Part shown: positions 1 to 11,600 of the stretch, piece by piece
Position numbering within the stretch: the stretch's first letter is position 1
Layout: every line of letters begins with the position of its first letter
NCBI GenBank assembly: GCA_015501585.1
Contig: JADNRY010000044.1
Location: 62,001-126,000, forward strand
Reading direction: 5' to 3'
DNA length: 64,000 nucleotides
Source: Rhodocollybia butyracea
Lineage: Eukaryota > Basidiomycota > Agaricomycetes > Agaricales > Omphalotaceae
Position numbers and translations under genes: made by a program
The notes under the pieces: model-generated
The model's database searches: none
Seen by the model: the letters and a program-made list of their open reading frames with translations, nothing else
Told to the model about the DNA's origin: nothing

Positions 1-563
1 CTGGTATTCAGAGGAGCGTGCGTAGGATGGCAGATTTGGTCGCGAGGATTGATGGTGAGTTCAAACTCGTCTATTTTTGTTTAGGCTCTAACACTGGTCA
101 AGCACCCTTGTCTTCCCATCTTGAATCTCAGAACGTTGAATTCATGCAATTTGCCTTTCGATGGATGAATTGCTTGTTGATGCGGGAGATCAGCGTGCAG
201 AATACGATTCGGATGTGGGATACGTATTTGGTACGTGGCACACAAGGCTCATCGTTAAGTTCGATGCTGAAGATCAAACAGGCCGAAGGCCCCGACGCAT
301 TCTCTCAATTCCATCTCTACGTCTGTTCAGCGTTCCTGGTAAGGTGGAGTGAGAAACTTCGTGAGATGGATTTCCAGGTACTTCGCCAATCTCGAACCAT
401 GTAGTATTTCATTGCTCATTGCTTCTTAAAGGGCATTATCATGTTCCTGCAATCTCTCCCCACACAAGGATGGGGCGACCACGAAGTCGAGATGCTCCTC
501 AGTGAAGCATTCGTGCTTAATTCGATATGGCACAACGCCCAAAGTCATTTCAATGGAAAATAA
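1..563 (+). CDS. TBC-domain Rab GTPase-activating protein, GYP1-like (3' part)
   Basis: Only the 3' end is in the window. I read exons 1-54, 103-230, 282-377 and 432-563, joined by GT-AG introns of about 50 bp, with stop TAA at 561-563. The joined frame contains the last part of a TBC domain: the stretch FAFRWMNCLLMRE, then NTIRMWDTYLAEG, then SAFLVRWSEKL, and a terminal region with LLSEAFVLNSIW. These are close to the end of yeast Gyp1 and TBC1D22 proteins. By family such proteins speed GTP hydrolysis on Ypt/Rab GTPases at the Golgi. The catalytic arginine and glutamine fingers lie upstream of the window and cannot be checked. The gene ends 110 bp from the convergent nucleoporin gene. Confidence 0.75.
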
Positions 564-673
564 TACTCTATAAAATAAAAAATCGGAGCCTGGATGCTTT
601 GATGTGTGAATTAAACGACATTCGTTCATCGTGGATAATCCGTACATGTATCATACCAATTACCAATGCAACA

Positions 674-2631
674 TTAATCTGCCTGTTTTGCTTTCACGAA
701 AGCAATCTCGCGATCCAACACGTCCTTGAGTTCAGTTGCCTGCTCTTCTGTCTTTGTACGGACGTTGTATGTCTGTGGTGAGCCCTCTTCGTGGCCAACA
801 AACATAAGAGTCTTCTTGTTGAGCGTTGGCTTGAGACCATTGTATATAATAAAGTTCTGAAGAAGAGGGATGAGCATTTTCTATCACGACAAACAAAGTT
901 TACTCACCAGAATGATCTTTCCAGTATTACTGTTCCGTAAAAGGAGACGCCGTTGACCGGTCTCTTTATGTTTTTTCACTCGTAGGACACCTTGAAACCA
1001 GCCAAATAAGAACTCGACGGAAGAATAGGTAAGATCAACGAACCTGTACCCAAATCAGCCCAACCAGATCCCTCCGATGCTTTTTTCATTTTGAACGCCT
1101 TTGACCGAATCGAATGAAGCGTCTCCTCATTCTCCTCGCCTTCACCTTCTTCGTCGTGAGGGTTTTTGCCAAAGATCAATGCAGCTCCGTCTGTTCCTTC
1201 AGGTTGCGTTTCTTGACTAGAACCATCCTCATCCGCTTCCGTTGTCTTTACCTCCTCAGTCTTGACTGACGACATTGCTGACGAGTCTTTCGCAAAACTG
1301 AACGGATTATCCGCCTTGCTTGGACTTGGACCTCCAAATCCAAATCCAACTGGATTGCCTATACTTCCTGCAGGCGATGGACTCGTCTTACTAGCACCCC
1401 CAAAACCTCCGAAACCACTAAATTTTGAAGCCGCTCCAGAATTACCAAACGGTGAGGTTGTTGGATTGGAGGTGGAACCGAAAATGGATGGCGAAGATGC
1501 CGCAGCTCCAAAGGGAGAAGTGGTTCCAGCACTTGGCGGTGCACCAAAGGTAAACGCAGAGGAAGGAGGTGCTGGTGGTTTGGGGCCAAATAGGCTGGTG
1601 GTAGCGGTACCAGAGGGTTTGGACGCGCTGTCGCTCTGATTGGAGGTGGTTGTTGTTGACCCCGGAGGCGGAAATGAAGGCACAGAAGAGGAAGACGGTG
1701 GGAAGGAAAACGGCGAAGCGGGTTTAGTAGTGGGGTCCAGTTTTGGGGTAAACCCGCCGCCGGGCGAGGCTGAAGAAGATAAAGTAACCGGTTTGCCTCC
1801 AAATCCAGCGAACGACAGCGGTGGGGTTGGCATAGAGAATGATGGGCTGCTGACGGCGGTGGCGACAGACGCAGTACTTGCCTTTTCCGATTTGTCGTCA
1901 TATTCCTTTTGTACTTTGCTTCGGAATGTTTTGTACCGTTCGACGAGGAAAGACACGTCTGAAAAGGGATCTCTTTCGAGAGCTTTTGTCATGGCAGAAA
2001 GAAGAGAGGCGTTGAGACCACGGAGGGACTTGTAGAACTCAACAGCGATATCTTCATTTTGCGAGAGGTCAGGAAGCGTTGGTTGGGAGGAGAGAGGGGT
2101 TGGCTGGGAGCTCGACGGAGATCCTAGCATGCTGTCAAATGCTTTCGCAGTACTTGAAGCTGTGTTCGACACAAGTGGTCTTGTGAAAGGGCTTGTGGCG
2201 GAGGGAGATCCAAAAGGTGATGATGTTGTAGAAAAAGGTGTGGGTGAAGCAGGCGGAGTAAATACAAAAGGATTGCTCGACGACTTTCCAAATCCCGAGA
2301 ATGCTTGTGGGGTCTGAATGCCAATAAATTATTATTGAAAATCAAGAGTTGATATATACTGAACATACCACGGATTCAGAAGCACCAGATCTTTTTGGTA
2401 GCCCTTTTATCCTGAGTTACAAGATCTTGTCAGTTTCGCCAATGGTGTCAATATTGAGAAGCATACTTTCTCGTCGCCAATATCGAGTCGTCGGCTTTCT
2501 GCATTCCAACCTGGCCTTCATACTCCGAGTCTTCCTAGGCGACGTGAGTTGAGTCTAAAAACCCTAGAAATAAAAAAACCTACATCCTCATTTCCGTCCT
2601 TGGTAATCTGCTTTTCAGCACCTCGTTTCAT
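674..2631 (-). CDS. NUP2/Nup50-like nucleoporin with C-terminal Ran-binding domain
   Basis: The start is ATG at 2631, giving MKRGAEKQITKDGNEDV, which resembles the N-terminus of Nup50/Nup2 proteins. A long middle exon (about 2172-990) codes for a Ser/Pro/Thr-rich region with FG, SPFG and GFGG repeats. An acidic linker (EGEGEENEETLHSIRS) follows. The C-terminus is a Ran-binding domain: AFKMKKASEGSGWADLGTG, then after an intron VLRVKKHKETGQRRLLLRN, TGKIILNFI, and KTLMFVGHEEG to the stop at 674. The RanBD is split by two introns, at about 1046-988 and 907-878. By family the protein sits on the nuclear side of the pore and helps recycle importin-alpha through Ran-GTP. The two N-terminal exons were placed by eye and are less certain than the rest. 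Confidence 0.8.
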
Positions 2632-3172
2632 GGTGGTGTGTCGAACGCGTTCAACGTTAGTACCGAACTGCCGAGGCAAAACGCTAACAATAACAAAACA
2701 AGCGCTCGATAAGCGCCCTCGGAAATGAATAAGTACAATATTTCGGACACACAGCGGCCTTGGATGATGTCGATCCGGATGATTTCAAACATACAAGTAT
2801 GATCTTTTTTCGAACAATCAGGTTGGCCCTACAGAGGCTGGTTCCTTCAAACTGTTCTCGAAATCTTCTATCGATTACCAGAATCTCGATGAGGGAATTA
2901 TTCATGGGCTAGGACCAGGCACATTACAGTAAGTACCTCAAAGTTGGAAGAGAGAGCAGTAACTCCTTTCATGTTGATATAGTCACGCTCAGCATGCTTA
3001 CTGATGCGAGTCGTACCACTATCGTAACGAGCTACCAGGCGTAACTCGATAAGCAACTTTGGAAAAGAATAGATTCACGTAGATAGCATATGTAGGGCCA
3101 TAGCAACTAAGAGGAAATTCCGTACAAACAATCATACTAGTAGCTTATTCGCATCGTTGACGGATGCATTCT
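2632..3172. other. Intergenic region with short unassigned open fragments
   Basis: This is the 541-bp gap between the nucleoporin start and the caspase-gene stop. On the plus strand a short open stretch near 2835-2935 reads AGSFKLFSKSSIDYQNLDEG and ends at a good donor (gtaagt). No matching start or partner exon was found. I see no tRNA or clear repeat. Confidence 0.3.
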
Positions 3173-6100
3173 TCACCAGTTCACTGAGAAGCCAAAGCTT
3201 GATTGAGTGGGCTGTGGCATGTCGAAATTGAAATACGAGCTTTCTCCTATAGGGTATCCGGGAGGCGGAGAAGCATATAGAGGAGAGGCATATTGAGGCG
3301 GCCCTGGGGAATATGTCTCTGTTTGTGGTGTAGGCATACGGTACTCTGTCTGTTGACGGTAATGATGTGATAGAGGCGAAATCGGAGTGGGGAATCCAAA
3401 TGAACTCTTGGATTGACTCCGATGCCGATACACTTGTTGTGGCAGAGGTGAAGATGGAGGTCCGTAAGAGTCAAACGTCTCGTTCTGCATCTGCAGATAG
3501 TTCTGATATGCTGGTCGCGAGAGCGGAGACGTAGACGCATCTCCGCGATGATAGTTCGAATGTTCATGGTACGCCTGTTGTTGTTGTTGAAACGGTGGAA
3601 AAGATTCGAATCCTTGCGGGTATGGCATCTGCTGAGATGAGAGAAGCGGAGAGGATATAGGGGAACTATGATCCCAGTATTGAGTCTGCTGCTGCTGAGA
3701 TTCAAAGAAACTACTTTCCAGATGGGATAGGAGCTGCCGTGGCTGGGGAGTCTTTAACAGGGGAGTCGAATCAAAGTGATTATATGCCTTGGAGTGCGCA
3801 GATGGAGTCGAATAACGGGGACCGGAAAACGAAGGATTTACACCGTACGGGATGGATTCCTGTACACTTTGGTACTTCGGAGGAGGTTGATGTGACGGTG
3901 ACGAGGTAGACGTATGCGAGCTACCGCTTGGATGCTGCGGCTGCTGTTGGCGAAGTGTTGGCGAAGATATGGATCCGGATGAGCTTAGAGAGTAGGGGGA
4001 TGGTGTACGCTGTGATTTTGTAGCACCTACTTCCTCCAAAATAACGGCTGGTAGCTCCGCCACGGCTGCTTCCTCCACGCCGGAAGTATCTGGCTCCGGA
4101 AGAGAGTTTGACCTGTGCGGCACCACCGTTTTAGGCTTGGCGCTCTGATCTACCAATTCGTCGGTGGACGGAAGGGCAACACCGACCAGAGCAGTTGGGT
4201 CCTGCAGCTCACTTTGGGAAAAGGAGTTTGCTCTCTGGGGAACGGCTGCTTTGGGTTGGGGCGTATCACCATAATACGTGTCAGCGATTGGACGAGTTGG
4301 AGGAATTTTCGCAATGACTGGACCCCGCTTCTGGATCAGGGTGATACATATCGCCTCGTAAAGATCTTTCGTCCTAGTCGGCGGACGAATAACCCCCCTG
4401 CTCGAAGCAAACGGAGTGCTTTGTTGGATGTACGAGAAGTCAACATATTTATTCGAAAGGAAGAGCTTCAAGTAGCCAACAGATACATCCTGACCCTCTT
4501 TGAGGTGGAAGGTGTGCGGCACTGTGTCACTCGGTCCATAGCCGATAGTCAATATCCCCCCAGGAGGAACCGAAGCATCAGCTACGCTGCTCTTCCCACG
4601 GCCAGGTACATAGAACTCAGCTAGATATTAGTCAGTATGATATGAATGAAATTAATTCATAGAGACGGACTAATACTCAAATCGTCGATGTCAAAGAAAA
4701 ATAGAGCGGCATACAGAGGAACGTTTGACTTGTTATTGATCTTGAAACCATACTCGAACCTCTCGTCCACATTAACAGCAATGACGCCGTTGACGTTGAA
4801 ATCTGCGCCCTGTGAATCGGGTATGAAGGTATCATCCAGTGACTTTATCAATCTGACACAGTTCACCGTCACTTTTCCGCTACTAGAGAGTATGTGTTCT
4901 CTATTGGAGCGACGAAGGTGCCAGTAGAAATCAGCGGAGCTGAGAAGCATACGGGAGATGGTATCCATTGTCGGTCCTTGGATAGGAAGCGGCAGCGATG
5001 TAGACATGCGCTTCACTCCATATTCTCGACAGACTCGGTCACCGATTTCAAAATAAATGTGGCGATTCTCCAGAGTGAAGATGAGGTCGGGGCTTTCGTC
5101 CATGCGGTCCACCATGCAGAATCTTTTCTTCCCTTCCTCGCCACTCTCCATTTCTAAGGCTACTCGTCTGATGGGGCGGAGGAAGTCGTCATGCATGGGG
5201 ATGAGGAGACGAACGTCAAAACAATCACCGACCCGGATTAGCTTAGCAAAGGCACGGGTAGGAAGAGATGGTCCTAAATCTTTGGGAACGCAGACGCTGC
5301 TAAAAGCCGCGCAGCTGGCAACAGTAACGGTGCCTAACGATTTCTCCATCTTATCATCTTCGTAGAGGGCAAACTCAGCGCCTGTGGTGATACCGTGAGC
5401 TTCGCCTCCCTCCAAAGTCAACTCATTCGAATTCTTGTCAGAAGAAAGTTTATACAACACTTGGGTTGAATGGATTTGGCCGTCAAAAAGAATACGAGTC
5501 TTGTGGGCACCTTCGCATTGGGGGTGTTGTCTAAATGGGTCGAATCATAAGAAGTGAGATGGTAAACAAGGGAAAAAAATGCTCACGCAGGAAGATCAGG
5601 TAATTTGTCAATGACATCAACATATGTGAGTTTGTCGACCCCATAATCTCGGAATAAAGCTAATAGTGCGTTGTGAAAGCACCACGTCCCTTATTTTCCT
5701 TGGCTTCCTCTCCTTGCATACAGCCCGCGAGAAGCATATGCGAACCACGACCGACAGTTTCATACCCGGCCGCAGGCGCGTATGCACGAGTCTCGTCTTC
5801 CGTCATAAAATCATTCACGAGTTGCTGGACGGCTATAACGAAATTATCCGGGAGATCAACTCCACGCACGGCGAGTTTCGGATCGTCCAACAGATACGAT
5901 CGAGTACAAGAGCCAGAGTGACAGGAATCCACAATCACAGTCTATATAGCGATCAATATCTAAGGGGTGAAGATAGTGAAATGGGCATACAATATTGTTT
6001 GACTTCTTCAATGCGAGCTCCCTGAGTAACCGGGCGAATTCGATATCAAGGAGACCTTGACCATGGGTAATTTCATCAGTCTTTGCTTGCGGAGTGAAGT

Positions 6101-6953
6101 CATGAGGGAGAAGCATCTGAATCTTTCCCTTGACGTGTCCAGAAGGATAGTTGGCTGGTGCATCCACCTCCGCGCCGTGACCAGCAAAGAAGATAAGGAG
6201 AGCCGCGTCCTCTGGAATTTTATCACCACCCAGATTCGTGATTGCGTCTTCGATGGATTTCTTTGTTGCGCCTCCATCACGAAGATTTGTGATCTGTATC
6301 GGAGGTACTCCCAGTGTCGAGGTTAAAAACTCGGAAAACATGTCTGCGTCCGGAACAGCACCGTTCAGGTTTTTGACTCCTTCATGAGCGTATTCGTTGA
6401 CACCGATGATTACAGCAAACAGAGATTTAGATACTGCACTGAAGAACCAAAAAATAAATGAATCGTCCTGGTAGTGATGCGGAAGGGGACATACGAAGCT
6501 TCCACGATATTCAGCTGGGGAGGACGAGTAGGCCTGATAGCATTAAGGGAAAAAGTATCCAATATACGTTAATATACCTACTTGGGCTTGTGCATATATT
6601 TCCTATACCTAATGAATATGGTGAGCCTAGTATCAGAGCTTCTGTAAAGTACTTACGCAGCTTCTGTCGCACGTTTCTCTGCTTCCGTGTAACTACATAG
6701 TGGGATTTTACGTTGGATACAAGTTATGAGGAATACAAGCAGATTTTCCTACCTAACACCTGGAGGAGGGTTGCTATCTTGAGGTCAGCTTCTCAAGGTC
6801 ACCAAAAGACACACAGTGAATCATCACTAACAAGAGCAACTGGAATAACAGATCGCGGATATTCGAAATTGTTACATTGTCGAGCCAAGAAGGTTTGTAC
6901 GTTGAAGGTATGTTGTCAACGGTTATACGAGGGGAAACATGACAGGGTCCCAT
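3173..6953 (-). CDS. Caspase-domain protease (metacaspase-like) with Q/S/P/Y-rich tail
   Basis: The start chosen is ATG at 6953 (MGPCHVSPRITVDN). A chain of small exons at about 6800, 6680, 6590 and 6520 joins in frame to the exon beginning SLFAVIIGVNEYAHEG. The peptidase C14 p20 core follows: the catalytic His lies in LLIFFAGHGAE and the catalytic Cys in TVIVDSCHSGS. A beta-rich region shared with the paralogue at 13890-16621 comes next (EAHGITTGAEF, DFYWHLRRSN, YGFKINNKSNV, LTIGYGPSD, VGYLKLFLSNKYVDF). The last 280 or so residues are rich in Gln, Ser, Pro and Tyr and are absent from the paralogue. Total length is about 1,100 residues. One odd point: near 5669 the frame needs one extra base to continue from GRGAFTT to LLALFRDYGVDKLTY, as in the paralogue, so this copy has a -1 frameshift or a sequence error just after the catalytic Cys exon. 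The stop is at 3173. Confidence 0.75.
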
Positions 6954-7625
6954 AGAGGCAGAAGCTGACAGACGAGAAGCTGGTCTGCTCGAAAATACAT
7001 ACTAGGGTTTTATATGCATAGATTGGTGACACCACATCCGGTGCACATCTAACAAGCTAGATCTAGAGCGCTCAGCGTACATTGACTCTTGAGAAAAGTT
7101 CAAAGATTTTGGAAGGCGCCGTGCAACGTGCAAACTTCAACTAGCAAGCGCACATCAATGTTCGTCTTTCCCTTCCGATCGTGGAGGCAAATAGCCCAAA
7201 AAGAGACGCACAAATGACCGGAGCCTCACTTGAGCCTCACAAAAGCGTTGCGCTCCTAAGCGCTCTGATTCCATGATGCGGCGCTTATGTTCAAAAACTG
7301 CAACGAAAGCTACAGTTTTGCTTCAACTGCCCTGAACGTCTTCAAAGCTCCCTGGCCAGCTCCAACCACTCGTCTGCGGTCCTGAATCGATTATCGGATG
7401 AACATACGCGAATCTCGGGAAGCTACCTGGTGTATAGTGATCGGCCTCATTGTTGTATCGATCGCTGAACACCAAGAATGGCCTTCTCTTTCGGATCTCT
7501 ACTATAGTTGAACTATACCAGCTTACCCGCACCTATAAAGGGAGCACCAGCTATCCGGTAAAGCATACGAACACGCGTAAACCTCACATCTTCGTCTCCT
7601 TGAACTACATTTCAAACATTCCGTG
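6954..7625. promoter_or_regulatory. Shared divergent promoter region, caspase / gasdermin-like pair
   Basis: This 672-bp gap separates the ATG of the minus-strand caspase gene from the ATG of the plus-strand gasdermin-like gene. It must contain both 5' ends, so the two genes could be co-regulated. The ORF on the minus strand at 7323-7532 shows no family signal. No specific operator could be assigned. Confidence 0.4.
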
Positions 7626-8675
7626 ATGTTGGGATTCGGTCAACAAGAATCACGAAAATTCATCGATCTCCTTCTCCAGGTGACCAACAATAAATGGGCC
7701 AATATAGATGCGAATAAAGAAGTCAAAGTCCGCCAGGTCATAATACATGAATTCATCGTGCTAATCCTCGTATAGGTGGGGGACTTTGGACACATCGATC
7801 GTGCAACGGGAGAGCTTCTCGTCGAAGGAAACCTCTATGATCATCCTGAAACTCGTGGCATAATGGAGGCTTATCCTATCAAATCCACCGAGCCAACTAA
7901 ATTCGAGAAATACCTCTCGAAAGGTGTTAGAGAGTTGGGAATAACCCCGAACATTGATGTTGGAATGTCAGTTTTCAAGATCGTGTTTCCTTTCCGAGTA
8001 CAATCTCACTAACCAATTTCTAGACAATCATACGCTGATGTCGGATTCGATGGCAAATGGCAGTTTCACAGCGAGCGTGGAGCACTTCTCATACTCGTAA
8101 CCCCTCGTATTAACACTATGCGAGGATTCCCAACAAGTACGATTCTCGACAAACGATTCAAACCACTCTTAAAAAACAGAGTTGTCTGCACGGACGTCGT
8201 CAGTTGCCCAGCTTTCTGTCTTTACCTCGGAAACAACAGTAAGTGTTTTCAAAAGTTCTTTTCAAACACCCTCGTAACATATGTTCGCACAGAGGATCAT
8301 GTCTTCGAACTGTCTTTGAAATCAGACGTTCCTATCGCTGCCGCGGCCGGCGTATCAGTCGGAGGTAGCCTCAGTACCAACTGGAAATACTCCAACAGTC
8401 AGGGGCTCGTCAAAGAAGGACTTAGTGATAAAGGAGAATATGTTTATTATCCTTTGTACTCTCTGAAAGGTGTCAGCTGGGGTAAAGTAGGATCGATTGT
8501 ACGTGGTACTGAGGGAGAAAGCGAAGACGAAGAACTGTAAGTGTCCAGCATGTTCCAACTCCCCCCCTAAGACTGATGTACTCCCAGACTTGAGAATGTC
8601 ACAACGCCTTGGATCGGACTCGACGATGATGGCGATGAGTTGGATTTTGAAGTTGATAGTGGTGAGCCATTGTAA
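7626..8675 (+). CDS. Gasdermin-like pore-forming cell-death protein (HET-Q1/RCD-1 type)
   Basis: Five exons join cleanly: 7626-7736, 7776-7966, 8024-8238, 8293-8536 and 8588-8675. They give 282 residues with no frame break. The product starts MLGFGQQESRKFIDLLLQV, then has VGDFGHIDRATGELLVEGN, the segment GALLILVTPRIN, the segment VVSCPAFCLYLGNN, the segment PIAAAAGVSVGGSL followed by NWKYSNSQGL, and YYPLYSLKGVSWGKV. The alternating strands and Gly/Ala turns fit the two beta-hairpins of fungal gasdermin-like proteins, and the length fits the roughly 280 residues of HET-Q1. After Arg243 comes an acidic tail of 39 residues (GTEGESEDEE and on), much of it in the last exon. By family, proteolytic loss of such a tail frees a membrane pore-forming domain. 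A strong donor (gtaagt at 8672) could extend the end to about 8715 with a slightly different terminus. The family call rests on remembered pattern and context. Confidence 0.65.
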
Positions 8676-9803
8676 GTAGTGATTTTTGTCCTTGCTCTTC
8701 TGTGCAGTTACTGTTGACTCGACATAGGGATTAAAGCAACAATATCATATGGTGTTTTCGCAGTACGCGAGACTTGACTCACCGTAGACAAAGGAAAGGC
8801 GAACACTTACACTTTGCCTTCAGCCATTCGTCTACTACATCATTAGTGTTATGTATCACCATTCTGAAATCTTTTAGAAAGCTCAAAGCTCACTGAGTCT
8901 GATCATCAAGGGTCCCTCGGAATGAACCGTTGGAAAGCGAATTACTTACGAATTTCTTAGGACCGAACAGAATCAAAGGCTGGGGTCGATCCGCAGTCGT
9001 GAGCTCCAGAGGCACTTCCTGTGGTCGGCCTTGCTGGTAAAAGTAGGGATCGTAGGAACTTGTGCAAGTATCGTCGATAAACCAACTGTATGGGAACATA
9101 GGAACAAGAGAACAGTAAGGCCAGGGTTAGGCCGCTAACGTTAACGAAAGCAAGGAGCCATTATTTGCTCTTAGTCTCCCCTAGGCAGAATCATTACACG
9201 CGGACGATCGATACGAATGTGTATGTACTTAAACTAGGTTGCTCGATATTGGAATGTCCGAAAATGAATCTACATAAGAGCGGCATGACTGATAGGCTGG
9301 AAATGTCATAATGAGGGTAAAGGGCTTTGGTTAGATACACTTGTGAGATGTACAGAACCTACCCTTTGGCGTAACTTCAGTTAGGTCAACGGCCAACGGC
9401 CGTTTCAAAAACAGGAGTGATTTGCGGAGAATTCACTCTGAAGAAAAACCCTTTTTTGCTCAAGTTCAACCAAATACATATACGTTAACTCATTAGATTG
9501 TACATTCAGACTGACAGGAAAAGAGAAAGGTATGGAAGACATGGATCCAGGCTCGACAACAGCATGAAGATAAATATGACATAGAACATAGGAAAAGCAA
9601 CGCAGTTTCGAGGTAACCAATGAGGAGGCAATTTATGAGCCTAAAGCAAGCAGCAGTAACCGAACTAATCGAAAGGTTAAACAAATTCACAGAGATATAG
9701 AATATAAACCCATTATGATGATCATACAGTATGTAGTAAAGGAAACAGAGCGAAATGAACTGGAATGAGCATGCACCTTGATTCACATCAAACACTTCAC
9801 TGT
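8676..9803. other. Intergenic region with an orphan minus-strand exon-like frame
   Basis: This 1.1-kb gap contains one exon-like minus-strand stretch at about 8943-9090. It has an acceptor-like cccatacag, an open frame with YFYQQGRPQEVPLELTTADR and LILFGPKKF, then a gtaagt donor. No start exon was found upstream, so it may be a gene remnant. The part from about 9400 to 9803 is AT-rich and is probably the 3' untranslated region of the next gene. Confidence 0.3.
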
Positions 9804-11125
9804 TTAAAAGTCCAACTTCTCCAACCTCTCATCCAATCCCGTCCCAAAGCCTTCACGCTCCCATTCACCGCCCACGAGGTCGTCGAGGAAGAGTGAATTT
9901 CGGGTCGAGTTGGCAACTAGGCTACTACGTTTACTAGGAGTAGTGGGGCCGGAGGGCGCACCCTGATCAGTATTCGAAAGAGTCGGTGCTATGGGCGCTG
10001 GTGAGGTATGAGAAGGAGAGTTAGGAAGCGAAAATGACGCCGAAAACGGAGACAGCGAGGGTGAACGAGACTGAGGTGAGCGGGAGGGAGAGTGGGATGT
10101 TGTTGACGCTCCTCCGTTTACATTAGAATCGACAACTAGACCAACACCGGTAATATGTGGAGGCTCATGGGAATTGGATCCAAACAAACTTGACAAAGGA
10201 ATAGTTGAAGTAGGAGTGGATGTTAGGATGTCAGTATATGAAATGAATGAGAGACGTTTAGTATCTCGTTGAGAAGTTTTGAGAGGCTTTATGTCGCGGG
10301 ATATTGTATGTGAAGTGGGAGAAAGAAGCGATTGAACAGAGTGGTGAGAATGCGGAGATGATGGGGGTGACACAGCCGCCGACGAAGGCTCTGGGTTCTC
10401 TAGATGCTGTGGCTCAGGGTCCTTTGTCGTATTTGCACCCAACTCCGGCTCCAGCGCACTTGTCTCCGGCGAGGCCGGCGCCGGAGACGCGGGGATGCTC
10501 AATAGCAAACTTTCTTGGAGTCCTTGGCTAGTAGTAGTAGTCGGACTCGGACTGCGGCTACGAACACTGCTAGAAGCCCAGCCATCAGTGCGACACCCGG
10601 CTGGTGCCTCGATGACGAGATTCCCGAGTCCGATGTTCAACTTGCTAGATTCCGACGTCTGCAACTGAAGCTGAGTCAAAATCTCCGCTGCACTGTCTAG
10701 TACACTGGGTACACTTTGGTCAATTGTTGTATGCCCGCGGGGCATATGGTGCGGATTGGGCTGGCTGTGGGTAGAAGACGCAGTTGTAATTGGAGATAAT
10801 GTCGGTGTGCCTTCGACGTCTCGCTCGAAGATTGCTGAAGAGCCCGAGTGTGTGGAATTGGGGGAACTCGGCATAGAGTTGGAGCCAGGAAGGGTATGAT
10901 GAAAATAATGAGCCGAAGCTCGATTAGAGCGGTTACCAGAGGAAGTGGGACTTAAGGGCGATAGAGAAGTAACATGTCGGATATCTGAGGCAGTATGAGA
11001 TGGAGCCACCGAGGGTAAACGTGACGGGGAATGGTGAAACTTGGGAGACACTGGAGCAAAATAAGAGCTTGTTCGAATTAGCAGCTCAGTTACTTGCCTA
11101 GACTTTCCGGGCCATTAACAGACAT
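9804..11125 (-). CDS. Ser/Pro/Thr-rich low-complexity protein, unknown function
   Basis: There are two exons. The first starts at ATG 11125 (MSVNGPES) and ends at a GC-type donor (AG|gcaagt). The second begins near 11049 (VSPKFHHSPSRLPS) and runs open to the stop at 9804. The product is about 420 residues, mostly disordered, with many SP and TP pairs and His-rich patches. Three short islands look less random: LNIGLGNLVIEAP, TKRLSFISYTDIL and LDDLVGGEWEREGFG. The last two are the kind of short linear motif kept across basidiomycete orthologues, and the SP/TP density suggests regulation by proline-directed kinases. No catalytic domain is visible and I cannot name a function. Confidence 0.7.
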
Positions 11126-11600
11126 AATCCTCTTTTGCTGTTTTTCTTCTGTCTATACTTCGTCGGCCTAACAGTATGCCTTGCCTGGGTGTGGTGGGGT
11201 TACAGCAAATTTCCGTGGTAAATAGGTGTTGTCGTGGTTTAGCTTTGGGAAGATCCGCTTGATGCTGATGACTAATAAGATTTCATCATATCACGTGCAA
11301 AGAATATCCTCGAAGGGCCGAAGACATTGTTCAAATGTTCCCAAATTTTGAACAGGTAACGCAAAAGCCTGCAAAGGTTTTTCTGCAGTGTGGCACTTCC
11401 AAGAATGGTTGAAGTGACACTAGAAAACAACTTGTATGATTGATTTCCATAACAGGGGGTCAAAGCGTAGATCATATTTACTTATTTGGAAATTACTTCC
11501 ATTCGCTTACTAGTCGGATGAAGCATAACTGAAGGACAAATGAAGGCACTAGACAGTGAGGTTACAGCAACCAAGATATCATGCACAGCTTAGGACTGTT
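11126..11600. other. Intergenic region, nothing recognised
   Basis: This 475-bp gap lies between two minus-strand genes. A minus-strand open frame at 11272-11475 has no family signal and no splice context. I see no RNA gene. Confidence 0.4.

Noticed and set aside
1262..2035. Plus-strand open frames antisense to the nucleoporin
   Set aside because: They mirror the FG/Ser/Pro-rich coding exon. The minus strand gives a complete Nup50-like protein.
9493..9795. Minus-strand open frame of 100 codons rich in Cys, Phe and Leu
   Set aside because: It lies just downstream of the stop of the 9804-11125 gene, is AT-rich, and has no splice or family support. It is best read as 3' UTR.
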